Assembly: GCF_001908275.1 (NCBI RefSeq)
Contig: NZ_CP018620.1
Location: 6,989,623 to 7,053,622, forward strand
Source: Paenibacillus xylanexedens
Lineage (GTDB): Bacteria; Bacillota; Bacilli; Paenibacillales; Paenibacillaceae
DNA: 64,000 bases
Direction: 5' to 3'
Shown: positions 9,767 through 19,679 of the stretch, one piece after another
Position numbering within the stretch: the first letter of the stretch is position 1
How the letters are laid out: every line of letters starts with the position of its first letter
The notes under the pieces: generated by a model
What the model saw: the letters and a program-made list of their open reading frames with translations, nothing else
The model's database searches: none
Told to the model about the DNA's origin: nothing
Position numbers and translations under genes: made by a program

Positions 9767-12625
9767 TTAGTCCACCAATTGCAGTGCCTTGCTGCGCTCG
9801 GTATCCCGCTCCAGAACCGGCTTCAAGTACTTGCCTGTATAGGAAGCTTCCACTTTAACGATATCCTCAGGTGTTCCGGTTGCAACAATGGTACCTCCAC
9901 CGCTACCACCTTCTGGACCCAGATCAACAACATAGTCTGCCGTTTTGATAACATCCAGGTTATGCTCGATCACTAACACCGATTCCCCGGAATCAACCAG
10001 ACGGTGTAATACGTTCAGCAAACGGTCGATATCATCGACATGCAAACCGGTCGTCGGCTCATCGAGGATGTAGATGGTTTTCCCCGTACTACGGCGATAG
10101 AGCTCGGAAGCGAGCTTCACACGCTGGGCTTCACCACCAGACAATGTGGTTGCAGGTTGACCTAGGTTAATATAGCCCAGACCCACATCCATCAGTGTCT
10201 GCATTTTGCGATGGATCTTCGGAATGTTCTCGAAGAATTGGGTTGCATCTTCAACCGTCATCTCCAACACATCGGAAATATTTCTGTTTTTATATTTCAC
10301 TTCAAGTGTTTCCCGGTTGTATCGTTTGCCTTTGCAGACTTCACAAGGGACATAAACGTCCGGCAAGAAGTGCATCTCGATTTTGATAATACCGTCTCCA
10401 CGGCAGGCTTCACAACGTCCACCTTTGATATTAAAACTGAACCGGCCTTTCTTGTATCCACGTACCTTGGCTTCGTTCGTCTGAGCAAACAGATCCCGGA
10501 TATCATCAAAGACACCGGTATACGTAGCCGGGTTGGAACGTGGTGTCCGCCCGATCGGTGATTGGTCAATATCGATAACTTTATCGATATGCTCCAAACC
10601 ACGAATCTCTTTATGTTGACCCGGACGAACCCGAGCACGGTTCAGATCACGTGCCAGCGTTTTGTAGAGGATCTCATTAATCAGTGTGGATTTACCTGAT
10701 CCGGACACACCCGTTACCGCAGTAAATACACCTACAGGAATCTTCACATTCAGATTCTTCAGGTTATTTTCTTTGGCTCCACGTACTTCCAACCAACGGT
10801 CTCCTACACTTCTACGTTCTGCACGAATCGGAATGAACTTGCGTCCACTCAGATATTGACCGGTTAAGGAGTTCTCATCGTTCATGATCTCCTCCGGTGT
10901 ACCCTGTGACATGATGGTACCTCCGTGGATACCTGCACCTGGACCAATATCAATGATATAGTCGGCAGCCATCATCGTATCCTCATCATGTTCAACCACG
11001 ATCAAGGTATTACCAATGTCGCGCATATGCGCAAGCGTTGAGATCAGACGGTCATTATCCCGTTGATGCAAGCCAATACTTGGCTCATCGAGAATATACA
11101 GCACACCCATCAGGCTGGAACCAATCTGTGTAGCCAGTCTGATCCGTTGGGCTTCCCCACCGGACAATGTTCCGGCAGCACGACTCAGTGTAAGATAATC
11201 CAGACCAACATTCACCAAGAAGCCGAGACGACTGTTGATTTCTTTCAGAATAAGCTTGGCAATCGTCTGCTCTTTCTCCGACAATTCCAATGTATCAAAG
11301 AATCGGCCAGCTTCACCAATGGACAAACTAGTCACATAGGCCATGTTGTGATCATTAATCGTTACCGCAAGACTCTCGCGTTTCAGACGCTGACCTTTAC
11401 ACGTACCACAAGGCTTCGCACTCATGTAACCTTCAATAAATTCACGGATACCTTCAGATGCTGTATCACGATAACGACGCTCCAGGTTATTTACGATGCC
11501 TTCAAAGGTAACCAGCGCTTCCTTACGTTGTCCAAAATCATTCTCATAGCGGAAACGGATTTTCTCCGTACCTGTACCCTGCAACAACTTGTTCATCTGC
11601 TCAGCTGGCAGATCTTCGACAGGTACATTTTGCGGAATGTTGAAGTGCTCACATACTGACTTCAGGAACTGCGGATAATAGGTGGATGTGCCACCTGTCC
11701 AAGCATCAAAAGCTCCATCTTCGATGGTCTTAGTCCGATCCGGTACGAGCAGATCAGGGTCAACGATCATCTTGACACCTAACCCATCACAATCCGGGCA
11801 AGCCCCGAAAGGACTGTTAAATGAGAACATCCGTGGTGCAAGTTCTTCAATACTGAATCCACACACCGGGCAGGCAAAGTTGGAACTAAAGCGCAGCTCT
11901 TCTTCGCCCATAATGTCCACCAGTAGTTGTCCACCGGACAAATTAAGTGCTGTTTCAATAGAGTCGGCCAGACGCGCCTGTACATCATCTTTAACAACGA
12001 TCCGGTCAACAACCACTTCAATCGTATGCTTTTTATTTTTCTCCAATTGAATATCTTCTGACAGATCACGCAATTCCCCGTTCACCCGTACACGGACAAA
12101 ACCCTGCTTCGACACATCAGCAAACACACTTTTGTGCTCGCCCTTACGGCCCGAGATAATAGGTGCCAGTATTTGTAACCGGGTGCGCTCAGGGTATTGT
12201 ATAATACGATCAACCATTTGTTCTACAGTTTGGGAGCTGATCTCCACGCCATGGTCCGGACAATGTGGATGGCCCACACGTGCAAATAACAGGCGCAGGT
12301 AATCATAAATTTCAGTCACAGTTCCTACCGTGGAACGTGGGTTACGACTTGTCGTTTTCTGATCTATTGAAATGGCAGGAGATAATCCTTCGATGGAATC
12401 CACATCCGGTTTCTCCATCTGTCCCAGAAACTGCCGTGCGTAAGCTGACAATGATTCTACATAACGCCGCTGTCCTTCGGCATAGATCGTGTCAAAAGCC
12501 AGCGAGGACTTGCCTGAGCCACTCAGACCGGTCAATACAACAAAGCGGTCACGCGGGATGGTAATGTCGATATTTTTCAGGTTATGCGCTCGCGCGCCTT
12601 TAATGACAATGTTATCGCTCGCCAA
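9767..12625 (-). CDS. uvrA: UvrA, excinuclease ABC subunit A
   Basis: Damage-recognition ATPase of nucleotide excision repair, 952 residues, normal for the family. Seen in order: first Walker A ([14 protein letters not shown], about 31-45); zinc-module cysteines CPVC and CPDC (about 250-280); first ABC signature [12 protein letters not shown] (about 485); second Walker A ([13 protein letters not shown], about 640); insertion-domain zinc finger CEACRGDG...CEVCKG (about 738-766); and second signature [12 protein letters not shown] (about 827). The start codon is TTG at 12625, with GAGAGGA 9 bases upstream and no in-frame ATG before the conserved [15 protein letters not shown]. uvrB lies upstream on the same strand, but the two are split by a 790-base repeat-rich gap, so co-transcription is uncertain. 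Confidence 0.98.
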   Translation of the reverse strand: MASDNIVIKGARAHNLKNIDITIPRDRFVVLTGLSGSGKSSLAFDTIYAEGQRRYVESLSAYARQFLGQMEKPDVDSIEGLSPAISIDQKTTSRNPRSTVGTVTEIYDYLRLLFARVGHPHCPDHGVEISSQTVEQMVDRIIQYPERTRLQILAPIISGRKGEHKSVFADVSKQGFVRVRVNGELRDLSEDIQLEKNKKHTIEVVVDRIVVKDDVQARLADSIETALNLSGGQLLVDIMGEEELRFSSNFACPVCGFSIEELAPRMFSFNSPFGACPDCDGLGVKMIVDPDLLVPDRTKTIEDGAFDAWTGGTSTYYPQFLKSVCEHFNIPQNVPVEDLPAEQMNKLLQGTGTEKIRFRYENDFGQRKEALVTFEGIVNNLERRYRDTASEGIREFIEGYMSAKPCGTCKGQRLKRESLAVTINDHNMAYVTSLSIGEAGRFFDTLELSEKEQTIAKLILKEINSRLGFLVNVGLDYLTLSRAAGTLSGGEAQRIRLATQIGSSLMGVLYILDEPSIGLHQRDNDRLISTLAHMRDIGNTLIVVEHDEDTMMAADYIIDIGPGAGIHGGTIMSQGTPEEIMNDENSLTGQYLSGRKFIPIRAERRSVGDRWLEVRGAKENNLKNLNVKIPVGVFTAVTGVSGSGKSTLINEILYKTLARDLNRARVRPGQHKEIRGLEHIDKVIDIDQSPIGRTPRSNPATYTGVFDDIRDLFAQTNEAKVRGYKKGRFSFNIKGGRCEACRGDGIIKIEMHFLPDVYVPCEVCKGKRYNRETLEVKYKNRNISDVLEMTVEDATQFFENIPKIHRKMQTLMDVGLGYINLGQPATTLSGGEAQRVKLASELYRRSTGKTIYILDEPTTGLHVDDIDRLLNVLHRLVDSGESVLVIEHNLDVIKTADYVVDLGPEGGSGGGTIVATGTPEDIVKVEASYTGKYLKPVLERDTERSKALQLVD

Positions 12626-12860
12626 TAGTATTCATCCTCTCAAATTTACTAATCCAACCTTTTAAAAGGCTTTTCGATCCCTCCCAAACCCTCCCTTCCA
12701 AGGGAGGGCCCCAGAGGGCGTAGCCCTCTGGACACCCGAAACAAGCGGTGCAACGGTGAGGGGTCGGGTCTGGCTATGTGAAGGGTTGTCGTGTGCCCGC
12801 GGCTCCACATAAGGTTCCAGCTCATTGCCGGAGCCTTATGTGGCCGCTCTACTGCGAGGG
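12626..12860. other. GC-rich hairpin cluster upstream of uvrA
   Basis: No gene seen. Three strong inverted repeats lie in the uvrA leader: CCTCCCTT/AAGGGAGG (12690-12707), CCAGAGGGC/GCCCTCTGG (12711-12731), and a long stem of about 17 pairs with one bulge between CCACATAAGG and CCTTATGTGG (12799-12847). None is followed by a T-run on the minus strand. The region is much richer in G+C than the flanking genes. Confidence 0.75.
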
Positions 12861-13230
12861 GACGCTCTCGGCTTCGCCACGTTCGCGGCAGGTCGCCATT
12901 GCCTTCGGCCGGCTCCAAGGTCAACACCGGGACGCTCTCGGCTTTGCCTTGATCGCGGCAGGTCGCCATTGCCTTTGGCTCGGCTCCAAGGTCAACACCG
13001 GGACGCTCTCCGCTTCGCCTTGGTCGCGGTTAGGTCGCCATTGCCTTCGGCTCGGCTCCGAGGTCAACACCCGGACGCTCTCCGCTTCGCCTTGGTCGCG
13101 ACAGGTCGCCATTGCCTTTGGCTCGGCTCCAAGGTCAACACCGGGACGCTCTCGGCTTCGCCTTGATCGCGACAGGTCGCCATTGCCTTTGGCTTGGCTC
13201 CGAGGTCAACACTGGGGCGCTCTCGACTCC
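12861..13230. repeat. Tandem array of about five 71-bp GC-rich units
   Basis: Units start at about 12861, 12931, 13002, 13074 and 13145 (spacing 70, 71, 72, 71), with a fragment from about 13216. Each begins GACGCTCTC and contains GGTCGCCATTGCCTT and GAGGTCAACAC or AAGGTCAACAC. Differences between units are scattered point changes. A unit length near 71 is not a multiple of three, and reading frames shift through the array, so it is not a coding repeat. There are no unique spacers, so it is not CRISPR. Confidence 0.9.
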
Positions 13231-13343
13231 CAATTGCTTTCCTATAAACCTTTTAACCAATTTCAACATTTCTATCAGTATAGACCCGAATTCAAGATTT
13301 CAACATCTCTTATTATCGGTAGATATCAACGATTTCCTTACTC

Positions 13344-13377
13344 AACAAGAGAACGGCCAATTGGCCGTTCCCTTGTT
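13344..13377. terminator. Hairpin after uvrB, probable terminator
   Basis: Near-perfect palindrome AACAAG-GAACGGCCAA / TTGGCCGTTC-CTTGTT, 38 bases past the uvrB stop on the minus strand. The T-run is weak on the minus strand, so efficiency is uncertain. Confidence 0.65.
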
Positions 13378-13414
13378 ACAAATCCTTTACTGGAGCATAT
13401 GAATGAGCAATATC

Positions 13415-15406
13415 TTATTCAGCGCGAAGTTCCAGCAACGCATCGCGAAGCTCGGCAGCACGCTCAAACTGCAGGTTTTTGGCTGCATCTTTCATCTCTA
13501 CCTCTAGGCGCTGAATAAGCGCCTGGCGATCTTTCTTCGACATCTTCTCGGCTGCGCCTGTGAGATAGTCTTTCTTGGATTCGGCAACTTTGGTTGCCTC
13601 AATCACATCACGCACTTTTTTGCGAATCGTTTGTGGTGTAATTCCGTGCTTCTCGTTGTACGCGATCTGAATTTCACGACGGCGTTCGGTTTCCTTAATC
13701 GCTTTATCCATCGAATCCGTCACTTTGTCACCGTATAGAATTACGCGACCCTCGCTGTTCCGTGCCGCACGACCAATCGTTTGGATCAGTGAGCGTTCGG
13801 AACGCAGGAATCCTTCCTTATCGGCATCCAAAATAGCGACGAGGGATACTTCGGGCAGATCGAGACCTTCCCGGAGCAAGTTGATTCCGATCAGGACATG
13901 GAACACGCCCAACCTTAAATCACGTAAAATCGCCATCCGTTCCAACGTCTTGATCTCGGAGTGCAGATAACGAACTTTGATTCCAACTTCCTTCAGATAA
14001 TCCGTCAGGTCCTCGGACATTTTCTTCGTTAATGTTGTAATCAACACACGCTCGTCTTTGGCAATCCGGTCGTTAATCTCACCAATCAAGTCATCGATCT
14101 GCCCCTTTGTTGGACGCAGTTCAATGATTGGATCAAGCAGTCCGGTTGGACGGATAATCTGTTGCACCATCGTATCGGTATGCTCGATCTCATACGGGCC
14201 CGGTGTGGCCGATACATAGATGATCTGATCCATCTTGCCTTCGAACTCTTCGAATTTGAGTGGACGATTATCCAGCGCTGACGGCAGACGGAAACCATGC
14301 TCAACCAATACCGTCTTCCGCGCTTGGTCACCATTATACATCGCACGGATCTGTGGCAGAGTCACGTGAGACTCATCGACCACAATCAACATGTCATCCG
14401 GGAAGTAATCCATCAATGTATATGGGGTATCCCCGCGTTCGCGGAAAGTCAGTGGACCGGAATAGTTCTCAATCCCCGAACAGAATCCAACTTCCTTCAT
14501 CATCTCGATATCGTACCGTGTGCGCTGCTCCAGTCGCTGAGCCTCCAGCAGTTTCCCCTGTTCACGCAACGCTTCAAGACGCTCTTCCAGTTCACGCTCA
14601 ATGTTCACCAGCGCAACCTTCATCGTCTCTTCTTGCGTTACGAAGTGAGACGCCGGGAAGATGGCAATATGTTCACGTTCGCCAATCAGTTCTCCGGTTA
14701 ACACATCAATCTCCGTAATTTTCTCGATCTCATCACCGAACAATTCAACCCGAATTGCATGTTCACCCTTGGAGGCAGGGAAAATCTCAACAACATCCCC
14801 ACGAACACGGAACGTACCCCGCACAAAGTTAATATCGTTCCGTTGATACTGGATCTCTACCAGACGGGACAAAATCTGATTGCGCGGTTTCTCCATGCCT
14901 ACCCGGAGTGACAGCAACATGCTTGAATACGAGTGCGGTGAACCCAAACCATAAATGCAGGAAACACTCGCTACAATGATGACGTCCCTACGCTCAAACA
15001 ACGAACTTGTCGCTGCGTGCCGCAGTTTGTCTATCTCTTCATTAATACTTGAATCCTTCTCGATATACGTATCGGAGGACGGGATATATGCTTCTGGCTG
15101 AAAATAATCGTAATAACTGACGAAATACTCAACCATGTTATTAGGGAAAAAATCTTTGAACTCACTTGCAAGCTGCGCTGCCAACGTTTTGTTGTGTGCA
15201 ATAATCAGCGTAGGACGTTGCAGTTGGGCTATCGTCTGGGCTATCGTAAATGTCTTACCCGTACCCGTTGCACCCAGCAGTGTCTGGTACCTCTTCCCCT
15301 CCTGAACACCCTTCACCAGTTCTTTAATGGCTGCAGGCTGATCACCTTGGGGAGAAAACTCTGACTCGATTTCGAACGTTTTGTCGCTCATTATAATATC
15401 GCTCAT
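13415..15406 (-). CDS. uvrB: UvrB, excinuclease ABC subunit B
   Basis: Helicase-like damage-verification subunit of nucleotide excision repair, 663 residues. It has Walker [14 protein letters not shown] (about 45-57), the beta-hairpin region with [12 protein letters not shown] (about 98-110), motif II DESH (about 338), a C-terminal helicase lobe with [12 protein letters not shown] and LREGLDLPE, and a C-terminal UVR motif (about 625-660) that binds UvrC. ATG at 15406 is preceded by GGTGAG at 8 bases; a second ATG five codons in is possible. Upstream is a promoter with a LexA-like box, which fits SOS control. Confidence 0.98.
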   Translation of the reverse strand: MSDIIMSDKTFEIESEFSPQGDQPAAIKELVKGVQEGKRYQTLLGATGTGKTFTIAQTIAQLQRPTLIIAHNKTLAAQLASEFKDFFPNNMVEYFVSYYDYFQPEAYIPSSDTYIEKDSSINEEIDKLRHAATSSLFERRDVIIVASVSCIYGLGSPHSYSSMLLSLRVGMEKPRNQILSRLVEIQYQRNDINFVRGTFRVRGDVVEIFPASKGEHAIRVELFGDEIEKITEIDVLTGELIGEREHIAIFPASHFVTQEETMKVALVNIERELEERLEALREQGKLLEAQRLEQRTRYDIEMMKEVGFCSGIENYSGPLTFRERGDTPYTLMDYFPDDMLIVVDESHVTLPQIRAMYNGDQARKTVLVEHGFRLPSALDNRPLKFEEFEGKMDQIIYVSATPGPYEIEHTDTMVQQIIRPTGLLDPIIELRPTKGQIDDLIGEINDRIAKDERVLITTLTKKMSEDLTDYLKEVGIKVRYLHSEIKTLERMAILRDLRLGVFHVLIGINLLREGLDLPEVSLVAILDADKEGFLRSERSLIQTIGRAARNSEGRVILYGDKVTDSMDKAIKETERRREIQIAYNEKHGITPQTIRKKVRDVIEATKVAESKKDYLTGAAEKMSKKDRQALIQRLEVEMKDAAKNLQFERAAELRDALLELRAE

Positions 15407-15495
15407 TGCCGTATCTCACCCTATCGTCTAAAATAATAGTCACTATATATTGTCGAAGTTCCCCGAATTTTCATATGGGAAAACTTATAGTAATA

Positions 15496-15544
15496 GGAAT
15501 ATTTGTTCCCGTTTAATTATACCTCGTTCGTTTTAGTGATGCAA
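15496..15544 (-). promoter_or_regulatory. uvrB promoter with LexA (DinR)-like box
   Basis: On the minus strand: -35 TTGCAT (15539-15544), 17-base spacer, -10 TATAAT (15516-15521). Immediately downstream is GGAACAAATATTCC (15496-15509), an inverted repeat that fits the Bacillus SOS pattern GAAC-N4-GTTC except for one base. Placement just past the -10 would allow repression. Confidence 0.65.
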
Positions 15545-15575
15545 ACGTGAAATGAAGATAGGAGTGGGTTAATTT

Positions 15576-16373
15576 ATGGATATTGCGACACTTATCGGTA
15601 TTATTGCCGGAATTGCCGCAGTCATTAGCGGTTTTTTGTGGGAAGGCGGCCAATTGTCTGGTCTCCTGCAAAAAACGGCTGCTTTAATTGTATTCGGTGG
15701 AACGATTGCTGCTGTGGTTGCCAGTTTCCCGGCGCACCGCCTTCGTACGATTCCAGCTGCCTTGCGTATGGCTTTTGGACGTAACAATAATGATTCAGGC
15801 TTGTGGGTTGAAGAACTGGTGGAGATGTCTTCTATCGCACGCCGCTCAGGTGTACTTGCATTGGAACGCAAGGTTATGGATCATCCGCATCCATTTTTGC
15901 AAGACGGTATTCAGATGGTTGTTGATGGTACCGATCAGGATGTGGTTCGCCAGATCCTGGAGATGGAGATTGATTCAATTGAACAAAAACATGAGGGTTA
16001 CGCCAAAATATTCGAATCCGCTGGTGGGTACGCTCCAACCATGGGGATCATCGGAACCGTGATGGGACTTATTCAGGTACTTGGCAGTTTGACCGATCCA
16101 ACCGGACTCGGGCCTGCGATTGCTGTTGCCTTTACCGCAACCCTGTATGGGGTCGCCAGTGCCAATCTTATCTTTTTGCCCATTGCCTCCAAGATCAAAT
16201 CCAGAGGTGCTGATGAAGTGCAGACCATGGAAATGCTTCTCGAAGGTGTACTTGCCATTCAGAACGGTGAGAATCCCCAGCTTGTACGCAAAAGACTGGA
16301 GTCCTTCACCCTCACGCATCGTCAGCATATACGCCCCCTAGCAAAGGAGGGATTGGATGAGTCGGCGCAGTAA
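15576..16373 (+). CDS. motA: MotA/MotP flagellar stator subunit
   Basis: Inner-membrane stator protein of 265 residues that forms the ion channel with MotB. Four hydrophobic segments lie at about 5-20, 33-50, 148-165 and 180-200. The cytoplasmic loop between TM2 and TM3 carries the charged region expected to touch FliG. The signature AGGYAPTMGIIGTVMGLI covers the start of TM3. AGGAGTGGG precedes the ATG. It overlaps motB by 17 bases, which indicates translational coupling. Whether it uses protons (MotA) or sodium (MotP) cannot be told by eye. No sigma-D-type promoter was found directly upstream. Confidence 0.92.
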   Translation: MDIATLIGIIAGIAAVISGFLWEGGQLSGLLQKTAALIVFGGTIAAVVASFPAHRLRTIPAALRMAFGRNNNDSGLWVEELVEMSSIARRSGVLALERKVMDHPHPFLQDGIQMVVDGTDQDVVRQILEMEIDSIEQKHEGYAKIFESAGGYAPTMGIIGTVMGLIQVLGSLTDPTGLGPAIAVAFTATLYGVASANLIFLPIASKIKSRGADEVQTMEMLLEGVLAIQNGENPQLVRKRLESFTLTHRQHIRPLAKEGLDESAQ

Positions 16374-17199
16374 ACGGCGCGGAAAACGTGAAACTATCGA
16401 TCATCGGGATCGCTGGATGATTACTTATGCCGATCTCATAACTCTGCTTTTGATCTTTTTTGTCATCATGTATGCCATGAGCAATCTGGATTCCGGTAAA
16501 TATGACGTCGTTACTCAATCGTTACAAAATACATTTAATGCGTCCGACTCGATCCTTGAGCTTGGTGAGGGACTCGGTGAGAAACCCGGTCAAACGATTA
16601 CAGAGACTCCACCATCCGAGGTGCAGGGTGAAGATCCTTCAGATGGTGAAGGAAACCCTTCCGATTCCGGGACTGCAACACCAGATAATGACAACAAGCC
16701 CCTCACAGAACGGGAAGAACAGTTCAGATCACAGGAGCAGGAATTGCAAAATCTGTTCAATGTGATTACCCAATATATCGAGGATAATAAACTGGAAAAT
16801 CAGATTTTTGTTGCGGACAAGCCACAGGGCCTATCCATTACACTTAGTGACCGCTTCCTGTTTGATCAGGGACAGGCCGCTCTAAAGGACGGTGCAGCAC
16901 CAACGCTCAGTAAACTTGCCAGCCTGTTCCGTGATCTGAACACCGTTGTCAGCATTGAGGGTCACACCGATAATGTTCCTGTGGGGGCAAACTCCACCTA
17001 TACCGATAACTGGCAGCTTTCCGGGGAACGCGCACTATCTGTATTACGATTCTTTTTGGATACAGAGAAACTTAACCCGGACGGCTTCCAGTATGCCGGA
17101 TATGCGGATACTCGCCCAACGGGTGACAACACTACAGCCGCCGGAAGACAAAAGAACCGTCGGGTCGAAATAACGGTCCTGCGTCAACTCCAACCTTAA
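16357..17199 (+). CDS. motB: MotB/MotS flagellar stator subunit
   Basis: A 280-residue stator protein. A basic N-terminus (RRSKRRGKR) precedes a single membrane helix containing the ion-binding Asp26 in TYADLITLLL. An acidic, Pro-rich linker follows (about 75-125), then an OmpA-type peptidoglycan-binding domain (about 160-275) with the motif SIEGHTDNVPV and the C-terminal NRRVEITV. AAAGGAGGG lies just before the ATG, inside the end of motA. It pairs with MotA to anchor the stator to the wall. Confidence 0.93.
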   Translation: MSRRSKRRGKRETIDHRDRWMITYADLITLLLIFFVIMYAMSNLDSGKYDVVTQSLQNTFNASDSILELGEGLGEKPGQTITETPPSEVQGEDPSDGEGNPSDSGTATPDNDNKPLTEREEQFRSQEQELQNLFNVITQYIEDNKLENQIFVADKPQGLSITLSDRFLFDQGQAALKDGAAPTLSKLASLFRDLNTVVSIEGHTDNVPVGANSTYTDNWQLSGERALSVLRFFLDTEKLNPDGFQYAGYADTRPTGDNTTAAGRQKNRRVEITVLRQLQP

Positions 17200-17239
17200 T
17201 CATCAATATCTCACATAATGCATCATTCCTTATGCAAAT

Positions 17240-17286
17240 AAAGCACGTTCTAACTGAATTCAATTCAGCAGAGCGTGCTTTCTTTT
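17240..17286. terminator. Bidirectional terminator between motB and the ABC-2 operon
   Basis: AAGCACG-TCT / AGA-CGTGCTT type stem with T-rich tail on the plus strand (TTTCTTTT) and A-rich flank on the other side. It sits between two convergent units. Confidence 0.75.
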
Positions 17287-17299
17287 ATGTCGTATTACC

Positions 17300-18478
17300 T
17301 TATGCCTCTACTCCTGGCTGACTAGGGCGTAGAATCGCAGAGCCAACAGTCAGCAAAATGGCAGCCATGCCAAACAGAATCAATAGTGGCAATGTGATAT
17401 CCGACAATGTACCACCAGCAGAGATCGTCTCCACTGCCTGAATCGCCCATTTCTGTGGAACAAAGTTGGCGAGCTTTTGCATATAATCCGGCATCAACGA
17501 GATCGGCCAGAAACAACCACCTATCATGCAAGTTGGCATAATGACAAGTGAATTCAGCATGTTGGCATTTTTGGGATTACGGATTAATCCTGCCACGGTA
17601 CTTGCGATCCCCATGGAGACCAGCATGAATGCGGCCAAGATGATGAAATGAATGCCAAAAGGAATACCGGCATCATAATGCAGTAGCCACCTGCTGACTC
17701 CCAAAACCAGAACAATCTGAATCAAGCCAATGACAAAGCTGCCGATGAAGTTACCAAGCGCAATCTCATATGCACGGACGGGTGCCGTATATACTCTGGC
17801 CATCGTACGTTTACTGCGATCTTCCATTATCACAGCCACTGCACTGGTCAGCAGCCCCATCATAAACATAATCGTAAATCCGGTCACATTGTTCAGGCCT
17901 GGCTTGGGATAGATCTGCAGTTCGGTGACTTCACCAGCAACCTGATGTTTTCCTATCTCCTGTAAAAGCTGTTCAAATGGCTTCTGTGTACTAGATAGTA
18001 TATCAGTCTCACTTGAGACAGGACCTGCCGCCACCTTAACAGCTGAAGCGGATTGTAACAATCCGCTCGTTAAACCTTCAACTGCTGCTCGTAGTGTATA
18101 GGAACTTTCACTTATACGCAGTTCCACTAATTGAATTTCGGTTGTCTTGCCCTGTAACAGGTCCTCCGTATAATTCGCCGGAATGATGATGCCAGAACTT
18201 CCTTTTTGCTGAGCGATGGCTTCCTTGACTTCTTCTTCGTTGTTCAAAGGCTTGAGCAGATACTCCTCTTTGCCAGCAAGTTCATGAATCATCCATGTCC
18301 CTGCCACCCCTCCATCCTCATTTACATAGGGAATAACAGTACGTGCAATCTGCTCGCTTCCAAAAAGAGCAACCGCTCCTGTAACCACCAGGCAAGGCAG
18401 AAGCAGAAACGTAATGAAGCCCATTTTACGGCCAAGTGTACGTCTAATCATCAACCAGGCGATGTGTAGACTATTCAT
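17300..18478 (-). CDS. ABC-2 type permease (second permease of an LnrLMN-like exporter)
   Basis: A 392-residue membrane protein with an N-terminal helix (about 18-36), a large extracellular domain (about 40-205) and five or six C-terminal helices, the ABC-2 permease layout. It is the last gene of a three-gene operon with an ATPase and a sister permease, and its start overlaps the stop of the sister gene by 8 bases. Gene sizes and order (ATPase 311, permeases 398 and 392, next to a NarL-type two-component system) closely resemble the Bacillus linearmycin-resistance exporter LnrLMN with LnrJK. Export of a lipid-like antibiotic is therefore the best guess, by inference only. Confidence 0.8.
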   Translation of the reverse strand: MNSLHIAWLMIRRTLGRKMGFITFLLLPCLVVTGAVALFGSEQIARTVIPYVNEDGGVAGTWMIHELAGKEEYLLKPLNNEEEVKEAIAQQKGSSGIIIPANYTEDLLQGKTTEIQLVELRISESSYTLRAAVEGLTSGLLQSASAVKVAAGPVSSETDILSSTQKPFEQLLQEIGKHQVAGEVTELQIYPKPGLNNVTGFTIMFMMGLLTSAVAVIMEDRSKRTMARVYTAPVRAYEIALGNFIGSFVIGLIQIVLVLGVSRWLLHYDAGIPFGIHFIILAAFMLVSMGIASTVAGLIRNPKNANMLNSLVIMPTCMIGGCFWPISLMPDYMQKLANFVPQKWAIQAVETISAGGTLSDITLPLLILFGMAAILLTVGSAILRPSQPGVEA

Positions 18479-19667
18479 ATCGGTATCCTGCCTTTCTATA
18501 GATCATTCCTGAGATGAGCAGTAATACAGCGCATACCACGCCTAACATTAGAATGTTATACACAATCTCTGCTACAGGTGCATCCAGCATCATTCTCAGA
18601 AAGCTCTGGAGCGCCCAGTGGTTAACCGTAAATTGGCTAAGCCGTTGTACAAAATCAATCGGAATGGGCATGAACCCACCGCTGATGAATGTCATGGCAA
18701 CGATGATACCTTGGATGGTTGCGCTGGCCGATGCTGTGCTTTTGCATACCAGTGCGACGATCACGCCAAGGGTCATGGATGCCAATGTGATACATACACA
18801 AGTGAGCACAATATACCAAGGATGCGTTCCCCAATCTACACCATAGAACCAATACGTCATAAGTATGATCGTTGTTGCTTGTAAGAAAGCGAGCAGACTA
18901 TTACCTGCAATTTTGCCAGCGAAAATAACTCCATTGCCTATAGGCGCAGCCTGAAGGCGAATTAACGTTTTGTTATCACGCTCTCCAAAAAGGCTGGTAC
19001 TTGTTGTCATGCCTGAGTACAACATGAACATCGCCAGCATGGAAGCTGCATAGTATTGGGAGGCACTATACGCCGTACCTGTCTTACCGGGATTAGTGAC
19101 AGCAATAGAGGTGGAATTCGCCGTACCAGACTCCGAAGCAGAGGCCATGGCAGCAGTCACTTCCGGACCGAGCACTTTGGTAATCGCCATATGTCGGTTC
19201 CATTCATCCGTAAAACGTGTGAACAAAGTTTCACCCAAGGTATTAAGTGTGTTGTCCTTTCCTCGTATCCACTGTAACCTGGCCTCTTTCCCCGTCATCA
19301 CGTTTTGCTCAAAATCCGAAGGAATCATTACAGCAAAGTCTAGCTTGCCGGTACGCAGCGAATGGACTGCCTCTTCTTCAGTCGTAAAGTTCTGCACCTT
19401 GAGCATCTCAGCCACTTCCGGGGATTTAACGAATGTATCCAGCGCTTGATTAAGCGTACTTGATCCTCCACCAGATTCAGTGCTCAAATGGATGATTCCC
19501 ACACGTACAGTATCCGGAATAACGTCATCCGCCGTCCCCATCGTACTGGAAAGTGCCGTGCCCAATATAAAAATCAGTAATAACGGCAAAATAAACAGGT
19601 TTAACACTACAGATCGAATCTTAAGAATACGCCTTAATTCAAAGATGCAAATATACCATATATTCAT
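18471..19667 (-). CDS. ABC-2 type permease (first permease of an LnrLMN-like exporter)
   Basis: A 398-residue protein with the same plan as its downstream neighbour: one N-terminal helix (about 21-41), an extracellular domain to about residue 215, then a cluster of helices to the end. The pair probably forms a heterodimeric channel powered by the upstream ATPase, whose stop is 12 bases away. It is similar in size to LnrM. An unusual Ala/Ser/Thr-rich stretch (about 175-195) lies just before the first helix of the C-terminal bundle. Confidence 0.8.
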   Translation of the reverse strand: MNIWYICIFELRRILKIRSVVLNLFILPLLLIFILGTALSSTMGTADDVIPDTVRVGIIHLSTESGGGSSTLNQALDTFVKSPEVAEMLKVQNFTTEEEAVHSLRTGKLDFAVMIPSDFEQNVMTGKEARLQWIRGKDNTLNTLGETLFTRFTDEWNRHMAITKVLGPEVTAAMASASESGTANSTSIAVTNPGKTGTAYSASQYYAASMLAMFMLYSGMTTSTSLFGERDNKTLIRLQAAPIGNGVIFAGKIAGNSLLAFLQATTIILMTYWFYGVDWGTHPWYIVLTCVCITLASMTLGVIVALVCKSTASASATIQGIIVAMTFISGGFMPIPIDFVQRLSQFTVNHWALQSFLRMMLDAPVAEIVYNILMLGVVCAVLLLISGMIYRKAGYRYE

Positions 19668-19679
19668 CTCTTGTTCCCC

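Noticed and set aside
12861..13230. CRISPR-like appearance of the uvrB-uvrA array
   Set aside because: Units are directly adjacent with no unique spacers, and no cas genes are nearby.
12778..13518. A 246-codon plus-strand frame across the 71-bp array
   Set aside because: It runs through a tandem repeat whose unit is not a multiple of three and into uvrB on the other strand. The apparent protein repeat comes only from the DNA repeat.
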